The position numbers and the translations under genes were made by a program. A stretch of 64,000 bases of DNA from Bostrychus sinensis (Eukaryota > Chordata > Actinopteri > Gobiiformes > Eleotridae). The stretch spans positions 12,404,763 to 12,468,762 of the forward strand of contig CM036239.1 of the NCBI GenBank assembly GCA_020698575.1. The letters run 5' to 3'. Below are positions 58,901 through 64,000 of this stretch, one piece after another (the first letter of the stretch is position 1; every line of letters begins with the position of its first letter). Under the pieces are notes generated by a model. It was not told where the DNA came from. It saw nothing but the letters and a program-made list of their open reading frames with translations, and searched no databases.

Positions 58901-61900
58901 GGCCAAGTCTAATGAGGCCTTTCTCATGAAGTCTTCTCATTATGCTGTATTTCCTAGACTTCCTGGAGAGTGTTCTTCACTTAGGTGGATGTAGGGTTGC
59001 AAAGGGGTGGAAAATTTCCTGTAAATTTCCAGAAATTTTCTGGAAACTTTCCATGGGAAGTTAAGCTTGGAAGTTTTGGGATTTTCAAATTTGGAAACCA
59101 TAAGTAAATAAATAAATAAAACATTATAATGACTGATGAAGCATAAGAAACAGTACTTTTTTAAAGTATTGACTTTTGCAATATTTTCTGCTACTTAATT
59201 TTAAAGTAAGGTTGATTTATGCACCAAGATCTTGGCCTTTAGGTATTAGCATTTAGCATATCATAGCAGCTATATTGCTAATAAACAAATTAAACTTTTG
59301 GTACAAAGGTCAATACAATTCTGCAATTATATTTCAGTTCAAACTACAGCAGAATTGTCCTCAGTACACAGCAAACACTCACCTGTTTTATAGAGGCACA
59401 GTCAAACAGAATGCTAAAATTGTTCAAAAGAGAAAACATGTGCTGAGCTGACACAGTTTCCAACTTTGAAAATTCCCGGAATTTTGCAACCCTAGGTGGA
59501 TGCTTTGAAGGAGGTTCTTCACAATTTATTTCAGCCTGTGGATGGTCTGGTTCACTTATATTGAGAGACAGAATGTTTGGGTTCATAGCAACAGCTTTCC
59601 AATGCAAATGTAACACCTGGAATCAAGTCCAGACCTTTTACCTGCTCAATTGATGAAGGATTAATGAGGTAAATAGCTCATGCAGCCCATGAAACCACTT
59701 TTGAGGCAATTGTCTAATTACTTTTGGTCCCTTGAAAAAGATGTGGCTACATATTAAAGAGCTGTAATTCCTAAATCCTTATGTAGCGGTTATTTCTAAA
59801 GGGTTTTATGAGCCATGGGTATGTGAGTTTTCTTACATTGAATGATGATGGGACATAATCCACTTGAATTAATTTAATGAAGAAAAGTTCAAGATATTAC
59901 ATCCACATCACAGTAGGTAGAAAATCTGTATTCTCCAATACCTGACTGTGATGACATCACACTGCTACATAAAGGGAGCAGGGCAAAGTTCAGCCTCAGT
60001 TACAGATCGTTACATACTATATTTTAACCTTTTTTAGCATAACCTATTATATATGAATTTAATGAAATATTTTAATTACATTTGAACTTAAGACTATTTT
60101 AGCTTAAATTAAATATTTATCTTTTAATAGTTTTAAACAGCATAACTATTTCAAAATAAAATCTGAAAAGATCATATTCAGCATTTTTACAGTTAAATAA
60201 TTTAGCCTTTTAGCTGTATGGTTCTCACACCTTCCTCCATTTTAGATGTGAATACCCTTAAATTGCAGCAGGGCACCTTTTAGCCCACATTGGTTATTTA
60301 ACTGTATTTTAAATATACTTGGGTTAAAAAGCTTATGGGTTAAGATTTATGTCATTGTCCAAATATGTATAGACCTAACTGTACATACAAGTTTTGGGGT
60401 GAGACTAAGGAGCAAGTCAAATCTGTGCTGTTTTAAACTTGACACAAACATTCACAATGTCTAATTTATTGACAAGATTTTGGCCAGAGCTTATTTTTTT
60501 AAAGAAACACTGTTTTGAGTTTTAGCTTGCAAAGCATGCTGGATGTAATGCTCATGGACAGAGTTGGGTCTCACGTAGAGGATGTACATTTGCTGCTGAT
60601 GATGTTGCTAGGCAACCACCGAGAATGTGGTTCAAGAAGCTCAGTGTCTACTCCCAGGGCAAGTCAGGAACAAGCTCTTGGGACAGCCACAGGCATCTTT
60701 CATGAGTAGTTTAACAACAGCATTTCACATTGTATGTATATTAAATAACTTTGTGTACATTATAGTAGGCATTAGGCTTTTATGGTACAGTATACTGTGG
60801 TAGTAAAATCTCATGGTTTTGTTGCTGGCACATAGGATTTTCCAAGGTTGGGATGCTTTTGCCACAGTAAGATTCTATCCCAGTATTTTGGCGATGATAC
60901 AGTTGTATTGCCATTTCGATGTATATGGTAATACAAGTATTGCAATTCAATATTATTGATTACTGCAATATTTTCTCCTACAATTTTAAAACAAGATCAC
61001 TTATCAACTTAATTACACAAGAAACCAAGTAATGTTTCCAAAAGTTAGTATTTAGAAATATTTTTCTTTGTGTCACAGTATTTGTCGAACCAAGTGTTTA
61101 GAAGTGCAATGCTGCCCTATACAGTCCTGGCCGAATTCTTGACCTGGTCCACATTTGACTGTGAAAGTTGTGGAGTACAGTAGCACCATTAATATCCATG
61201 GCATCACAAAACTATAGATAATTAAGTATCAATAATTAGCATTGCTTGCAAAATATTGTGATACATCACAAAACAATATTTCCCTGCTTTAGTATTTACT
61301 AAGGTGTTCTGTAACAGCTGAAAATAAAGGGTTCAAGAAACTTTAATTAAAGTTACAATGATATTCAAATATATTTTTTTTTATATATGTTTTTTCTTTA
61401 TCAACCAGCATTTCAAACAAAACTCATTTTTAACCTTTAATTGCAATGGATAGTGTGCTACCATGATGTTTGTGGTCAAGATTATCAGTGTGTTTTTTTC
61501 TCCAGCCCTTTTAAGTACTTAAAGTATGTACTGTCTGCTTTTTCCTTAGCTATATGTACTGGACAGACTGGGGTGAGATCCCAAAAATTGAAAGGGCAGG
61601 AATGGATGGGACCAATCGTTCCATGATCATTGATAAGGAAATCTATTGGCCCAATGGGCTAACTTTGGACTACAGTCAGCAAAAATTGTACTGGGCTGAT
61701 GCCAAACACAACTTCATTCATCGCTCGAATCTTGATGGCTCCTCCAGGTATGAGACTTTCCAACAATGTAATAATACTCGTCTTGATGTAGCTATGTCAT
61801 CTAGCGGTTGTGTTTTTCCTTTTAGAGAAGTGGTGGTTAAAGGAGAGCTGCCTCATCCATTTGCCCTTACGCTCTTTGAGGACACATTGTTCTGGACTGA

Positions 61901-64000
61901 CTGGAACACCCACTCCATTCACTCGTGTCGGAAACAGACAGGTGGTGAACAGCGTATTGTTCACTCAAATATTTTCTCCCCTATGGACATCCATGTCTTT
62001 AGCCCCAGGAGACAACCTGTTGGTGAGTAGCAACCTCTCTGTATTAAAACACTGAATTTTAACAGATTAATTATGTTCAAAAAGTGAAGTATTCAATTTT
62101 TTGTAGTCTTATAACAGACACTTGGAACTAAAGATTTGTTTTCTCATTTGTGCAGTGCCATCTCCCTGCTCCGTAAATAACGGGGGCTGTTCTCACCTCT
62201 GCCTGCTGTCTCCACTTAAGCCCTTCTATCAATGTGCCTGTCCCACTGGAGTCCAGTTGTTAGAAGATGGGAAGACCTGCAGAGATGGTGAGGGTGCTCT
62301 TGAGAGCTAATGTTGTTTGGAAATGAAAACTGTTATTATTAAGATTACACTCTTTTGTATTTGTCTCTAGAATTTAAAGCTCTTATTCCACATTTTTGCA
62401 TTAGAGACAGAAAACAAAAATAGAATTAAAATATTAAACATCAACAGATAAAAACAGTGTTTTCTTAGAAACATGCCCAGAATTAATATGTTTGTATTTA
62501 ATGCTTACATCTGTTGGCCCTGTTTGTCAGTGTTGTTTCTGTGTTTGGGGTCAGTGGTTCCTGACCTGTAGTTGCCATGGTAATCCCACTCGGCAGACTG
62601 TGTGCCCCGGACGCACCTCCTCTTTCTTCAACTTCTATTTATTTACTTTCTTTGTTTCTGTAAGATTTGCTTTTAGCTGATCCCCCTACAGACAATAGCC
62701 CCTTTTCTTAGGGTTTAACTTTTCTAAGGAGATGAAAAACATGGGGTCAGTCTGTCCCTTTAAGACTTACGATACATCTCTTCATTTTGTTTTACTCAAA
62801 CATCCAAGCTTTTTTCCAGAGTTCAAAGCTTTTTATTACCACTATTAGTTATTTTTTCAAACCTCCCTTTCTTCATTATTCCTTCTCCTTCCACAGGTGC
62901 TACTCAGATGCTGCTGTTGGCTCGAAGAACTGATCTGCGCCGCATCTCCTTGGACACACCTGACTTCACAGACATAATTTTGCAGGTAGATGACATCCGA
63001 CATGCCATTGCCATTGACTATGACCCAGTTGAAGGATACATCTACTGGACTGATGACGATGTCAAGGCCATCCGACGTTCCCTGCTGGATGGCAGTGATG
63101 CTCAGTTTGTAGTCACATCGCAAGTAAGTCATCCGGATGGTATTGCTGTGGACTGGATTGCACGAAATCTTTACTGGACTGATACAGGAACTGACCGCAT
63201 TGAGGTTACAAGGCTCAATGGGACCATGCGCAAGATCCTCATTGCAGAAGACCTGGATGAGCCTAGAGCCATCGTCTTAGATCCAGTGGCTGGGTAAGAA
63301 AGAGATTACAAATTAAATATTCTATTCAATCAGTGCCTTAAACATCCAGATGTTATTTGTAGCACCAGCGAATATTTATCCAAAATATTAATATACACTC
63401 ATCTGCTACTTTTACAATGCAATAGTTTCTAAATAACATTTTCAACAACTTAAAAATATGTGTAAATGCTAATTTAAAAAGAGATCTATGTAGGTTCATA
63501 GTTACACATCCAGGATAACAATACAACAAAAATTCTCAAAATCTACTGGACATCAAGCTTGTTTTTCCTCAAAGGTGTTTCAGTGTTCATCTAAACACCA
63601 TCATCAGTTTGAATTTACAGGAAACAGAAAATCACTGTCGTCAAATACACAGCTGAAGGTCACATGATCAATCAAATCAAATGATCAAAGTTAAAAAGAG
63701 ATGTTTGCATGTTGGTAGCTGATGTGACAAATGTAAACACTTAAAAAAAAAAAAAAAAAAAGTATTATAATTTTAGGTCACCAAATGTGAATATAAATAT
63801 AGTGCTAATATCTTGTATTATTACGTAATACCAAACATATTACAAAATACATGTATTACTTTAAAAAGATATGCCTCGATAATTGAAATTATGAGTGCAT
63901 GACCAAATGCTTCTACCATTACTTACTACCATTGTCCAACCCTGTGCAGTTATATGTACTGGACTGACTGGGGTGAGGTGCCAAAGATTGAGCGTGCCGA
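43928..64000 (+). CDS. LRP6, Wnt co-receptor (5' part: coding exons 1-6 and start of 7)
   Basis: A single-pass receptor that pairs with Frizzled at the plasma membrane to transmit canonical Wnt signals; its propellers also bind DKK and sclerostin-type inhibitors. Coding pieces: 43928-43982, 45633-46029, 61550-61747, 61826-62022, 62156-62287, 62897-63293 and 63950 to the edge (about 475 codons). The signal peptide MGVVLRSLLLCSFCFLIR is close to human LRP6 and unlike LRP5. Propeller 1 (about 20-280) carries the repeats IYWSD, LYWTD, MYWTD, LYWAD and LFWTD. EGF-like module 1 (about 286-325) has CSVNNGGCSHLC and CACPTG. Propeller 2 starts RRTDLRRISLDTPDFTDI with IYWTD and LYWTD. Frame is kept across every junction (phases 1, 2, 2, 1, 1, 2). 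The remaining propellers, membrane helix and PPPSP tail lie outside the window. Confidence 0.95.
43983..45632 (+). other. lrp6 intron 1
   Basis: 1650-bp intron beginning GTAAGT. No repeat or exon recognised. Confidence 0.7.
45633..46029 (+). CDS. lrp6 coding exon 2 (propeller 1, first blades)
   Basis: The acceptor TTTCCTCAG ends at 45632. Encodes AVPLLLYANRRDLRLVD through RAIALDPAR plus two bases of a Gly codon. The donor is GAGG|GTAAGT. Confidence 0.95.
46286..46395 (+). repeat. Possible hAT left-end fragment
   Basis: TAGGGCTGGGTATTGTTAGG followed by AT-rich ATTTGATTYRA repeats resembles the start of a common fish hAT-type element. No matching right end was found nearby. Confidence 0.3.
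46701..47155. repeat. Minisatellite with 34-bp and 28-bp units
   Basis: About 14 copies of CCAGGAGTAGACCTGGTTT followed by TAGTCCTGCTGTAGT in the long form, or by AGCCCTGGT in the short form. Start-to-start spacing of CCAGGAGTAGAC is about 34 bp five times, 28 bp four times, 33-34 bp three times, then 28 bp. The block order long, short, long suggests unequal exchange between two unit types. Related decayed sequence begins at about 46595. Confidence 0.85.
48004..48980. mobile_element. hAT element (TAGAGGTGGACC family), copy 1
   Basis: The ends are TAGAGGTGGACCAATATGGG and ATATATCGGTTGATCTCTA, an imperfect inverted repeat. The flanks TAAACAAT (47996-48003) and TAAACAAG (48981-48988) match at 7 of 8. 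The interior includes GCCGATTTTTAAAATTCAGA and GCAGCCGATGG, shared with the copy at 53518. No transposase frame. Confidence 0.7.
49055..50021. mobile_element. hAT element (TAAGGGTGCTCCGATC family), perfect 8-bp target duplication
   Basis: It starts TAAGGGTGCTCCGATC and ends GATCGGAGCACCCTTA, a perfect 16-bp terminal inverted repeat, with CTCTCCTG on both sides (49047-49054 and 50022-50029). Both subterminal zones are crowded with GATCGG or CCGATC motifs, about ten on each side. The centre is GC-rich and includes ATGGCTGCTAATGGAAAGAG at about 49492 (MAANGKRK), which may be the remnant of a transposase N-terminus, ended by a stop. At 967 bp it is non-autonomous and, judging by the intact ends, fairly young. 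Confidence 0.88.
50255..50675. mobile_element. Decayed hAT-like element (GGGTGTAAC ends)
   Basis: It starts at ACGGGTGTAACAGTTACTAT and carries ATATCGGAAATATTTATTAG inside. It seems to end near GATTCTAATCAATATG. A fragment of the same family, with an intact end (CAGTTCTAATCATTACACCC), lies at 53088-53181. Confidence 0.4.
51081..51185 (+). repeat. tRNA-derived SINE fragment
   Basis: GCGGTTCAAGCCCTGCAC (box B) followed by GTGTCCTTGGGCAAGACATT and TCACCCACC is a very common teleost SINE segment, followed by an ATTATTATTATT tail. Confidence 0.6.
51772..52726 (-). mobile_element. Tc1-like relic, minus-strand copy
   Basis: Reads antisense to the copy at 36755: TTGTTGAGAATCCTTTGCAG pairs with its CTGCAAAGG..CTCAACAA region, and AGAATGCTGTTCCAAATCTG and AGTGTTCTTCACTTGGGTGG are family markers. 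The right end is TTTATGGACCTTACTGTAC. The left terminus is missing. No intact frame. Confidence 0.6.
53088..53181. mobile_element. hAT-like terminal fragment
   Basis: ATCGATTGATAATATCGGAA then ATATCGATATTAGAAATTAG and ending CAGTTCTAATCATTACACCC. Related to 50255-50675; only one end is present. Confidence 0.35.
53518..54402. mobile_element. hAT element (TAGAGGTCGAC family), copy 2
   Basis: The ends are TAGAGGTCGACATGG and GGCAACCTCTA. The interior is clearly related to copy 1: GCCGATGCCGATTTTTAAAA, TTTAGAGCAGCTGAT, GGGCCGATTTTCTTAATTTT, and near the right end CGGTTGCCTGGACATGTGCC TGACC. The flanks ACCAGGAC (53510-53517) and GTGAGGAC (54403-54410) agree at only 5 of 8. A triplicated ATCTATAGC lies near the left end. 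No frame. Confidence 0.6.
55634..55770. repeat. Possible LINE 3'-end fragment
   Basis: AAGGTTCAAGGTTTCTTTAT then AAGTACCCAAGGGCAAATTT resembles the TTTATTGTCA..GAAATTT tails of fish LINEs. It abuts the L2-like LINE fragment at 55807. Confidence 0.3.
55807..56360 (-). mobile_element. L2-like LINE with endonuclease and reverse-transcriptase pieces
   Basis: On the minus strand the piece at about 56340-56200 encodes IDKLKNDIIMENQIDICLTE, the LTET motif of the apurinic-type endonuclease N-terminus. The piece at about 56000-55810 encodes LLDPMPTILVKACIPALSLH and then SGVVPSSIGMAAVTPILKK, the fingers region of the L2/CR1-type reverse transcriptase. Much of the endonuclease is deleted between them. 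Not functional. Confidence 0.65.
56560..56852 (-). mobile_element. Tc1-like relic fragment
   Basis: AGTCTGGAACCCATGGACAT, AGGTCTTTACTGCAGCTTTC and GTTATTGCTTGTTT are the reverse complement of the family at 36755 (its ACAAGC..CTGCAGTAAAGGCCTG..CCATGTCC region). Internal fragment only. Confidence 0.55.
57329..58455. mobile_element. hAT element (CAGGGATGCAAC type) with a second element inside
   Basis: The start CAGGGATGCAACAATACCAT and a decayed inverted end (TATTGGTCCATCTGTA) resemble the common fish hAT with tandem GTACTCRTATCGG near its right end (three copies at about 58378-58440). The flanks GCTTTTAG (57321-57328) and GATTTTAG (58456-58463) match at 7 of 8. Inside lies a piece of another hAT-like element, about 57478-57929, whose intact right end reads AATAATCGTTAGTTGCAGCC CT. 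Confidence 0.55.
57478..57929. mobile_element. Nested hAT-like element (AGGGCTGCAACTAACGATT type)
   Basis: The right end is the reverse complement of AGGGCTGCAACTAACGATTA, a very familiar fish element. The left side has its ATCGATTA..ATAATCG repeats but lacks the terminal bases. Confidence 0.5.
58992..59494. mobile_element. Short hAT element inside the Tc1 relic, perfect 8-bp target duplication
   Basis: It starts TAGGGTTGCAAA and ends TTTTGCAACCCTA, a 12-bp inverted repeat, flanked by GGTGGATG at 58984-58991 and 59495-59502. The subterminal zones share GGAAATTTTC-like repeats. 503 bp, no frame. Confidence 0.85.
59782..60229 (+). mobile_element. Probable solo LTR inside the Tc1 relic
   Basis: The 448-bp segment begins TGTAGCGG and ends CTCACA (TG...CA), flanked by CCTTA (59777-59781) and CCTTC (60230-60234). 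It contains a promoter-like ACATAAAGGGAGCAGGGC at about 59970 and AATAAA at about 60153, in the order expected for an LTR. There is no internal coding region. Orientation is judged from the promoter and poly(A) order. The five-base duplication has one mismatch. Confidence 0.5.
61550..61747 (+). CDS. lrp6 coding exon 3 (propeller 1, middle blades)
   Basis: The acceptor TTTCCTTAG ends at 61549. Encodes YMYWTDWGEIPKIERAGMDG through NLDGSS plus AG. The donor is CCAG|GTATGA, and the next intron is only 78 bp. Confidence 0.93.
61748..61825 (+). other. lrp6 intron 3: 78 bp, open in frame
   Basis: GT-AG intron with a pyrimidine-rich end (GTTTTTCCTTTTAG). Its length is a multiple of three and it has no stop in the lrp6 frame. 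Retention would add 26 residues, including two Cys and an N-N-T glycosylation sequon, between NLDGSSR and EVVVKGELPHPF. Confidence 0.85.
61826..62022 (+). CDS. lrp6 coding exon 4 (end of propeller 1)
   Basis: Encodes EVVVKGELPHPFALTLFEDT through FSPRRQPV, with LFWTD and the propeller-closing NIFSPMDIHVFS. The donor is TTG|GTGAGT after 62022. Confidence 0.93.
62156..62287 (+). CDS. lrp6 coding exon 5 (EGF-like module 1)
   Basis: The acceptor TTGTGCAG ends at 62155. Encodes PSPCSVNNGGCSHLCLLSPL through GKTCRD, with the six Cys of the EGF-like fold. The donor is GATG|GTGAGG. Confidence 0.93.
62288..62896 (+). other. lrp6 intron 5
   Basis: 609-bp intron. No repeat or exon recognised. Confidence 0.7.
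62897..63293 (+). CDS. lrp6 coding exon 6 (propeller 2, first blades)
   Basis: The acceptor TTCCACAG ends at 62896. Encodes ATQMLLLARRTDLRRISLDT through IVLDPVA plus two bases. It has the same length (397 bp) and the same start and end motifs as exon 2, as expected of propellers that arose by duplication. Confidence 0.95.
63294..63949 (+). other. lrp6 intron 6
   Basis: 656-bp AT-rich intron with a poly-A run at 63744-63761. Nothing else recognised. Confidence 0.7.
63950..64000 (+). CDS. lrp6 coding exon 7, partial at window edge
   Basis: The acceptor CCTGTGCAG ends at 63949. Encodes YMYWTDWGEVPKIERA, mirroring the start of exon 3. Truncated by the end of the window. Confidence 0.9.

Larger units (their letters stand above)
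58871..60385 (-). mobile_element. Tc1-like relic carrying two later insertions
   Basis: Same family and orientation as 51772: TTTTTGGCCAAGTCTAATGA, CTGGAGAGTGTTCTTCACTT, GAGGCAATTGTCTAATTACT, ATTTTAGATGTGAATACCC and a right end near TATAGACCTAACTGTAC. It is interrupted by a hAT element (58992-59494) and by a probable solo LTR (59782-60229). When both are skipped, the Tc1 sequence reads on continuously. Confidence 0.65.
46030..61549 (+). other. lrp6 intron 2, a 15.5-kb transposon nest
   Basis: Contains at least four hAT elements with recognisable ends and target duplications, several copies of one Tc1-like family, a probable solo LTR, an L2-like LINE, a SINE fragment and a 34/28-bp minisatellite, each listed separately. 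Unassigned parts, about 47160-48000, 50675-51075, 54410-55630, 56860-57320 and 60390-61540, are AT-rich and hold no recognisable exon; 60750-61310 has tracts suggestive of an old palindromic MITE. Confidence 0.7.

Noticed and set aside
43928..64000. Calling the receptor lrp5
   Set aside because: The leader MGVVLRSLLLCSFCFLIR and propeller details match LRP6 and not the LRP5 leader.
1..64000. CRISPR arrays, operons, prophage or other prokaryotic systems
   Set aside because: The tandem repeats here lack unique spacers, and gene structure is plainly eukaryotic.

Overview
This window is vertebrate nuclear DNA, almost certainly from a teleost fish. The coding exons are separated by long AT-rich introns, the encoded proteins are fish-like versions of vertebrate genes, and the non-coding DNA is packed with families typical of teleosts: Tc1-like elements, hAT elements with 8-bp target duplications, L2-like and Tx1/L1-like LINE fragments and tRNA-derived SINEs. 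I found nothing bacterial or viral apart from one probable solo LTR.

Layout. Positions 1-24 kb are gene-poor. They hold a hAT element (5237-6089), a Tc1-like relic interrupted by a 752-bp array of 94 eight-base units (about 8790-10520), a hAT element carrying a LINE fragment (14771-15575), a TA-flanked MITE (19622-20111) and SINE pieces. A TATA box plus possible first exon at 17144-17278 may be a distal promoter of the next gene. Four genes follow, all on the + strand. (1) pthlh, parathyroid hormone-like hormone (PTHrP), coding exons 24906-25012 and 27369-27879, 205 aa. (2) The fish counterpart of human C11orf98, four coding exons between 30791 and 35226, 127 aa, small and very basic. (3) mansc1-like, three coding exons between 39471 and 41123, 458 aa: signal peptide, MANSC domain, long Thr-rich mucin stalk, one membrane helix and a short tail. 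(4) lrp6, the Wnt co-receptor, coding exons 1-6 and the start of exon 7 between 43928 and the window edge, which cover the signal peptide, first beta-propeller, first EGF module and start of the second propeller. Its 15.5-kb intron 2 is a dense nest of transposons with a 34/28-bp minisatellite.

How they fit together. pthlh, mansc1 and lrp6 all have human counterparts on the short arm of chromosome 12, with MANSC1 next to LRP6, so the block looks like old synteny. The C11orf98 counterpart, on human chromosome 11, is the odd member. The genes are not an operon. Pthlh is a secreted peptide hormone, lrp6 a Wnt receptor subunit, mansc1 a membrane mucin of unknown role and the C11orf98 product a probable nuclear or nucleolar protein. 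I see no previously undescribed multi-gene system. The most unusual items are the 8-bp array grown inside a transposase gene, a 78-bp fully open lrp6 intron, short upstream ORFs in front of three genes, and the nested transposons. Exon borders come from reading splice signals and protein continuity by eye. No database was consulted.
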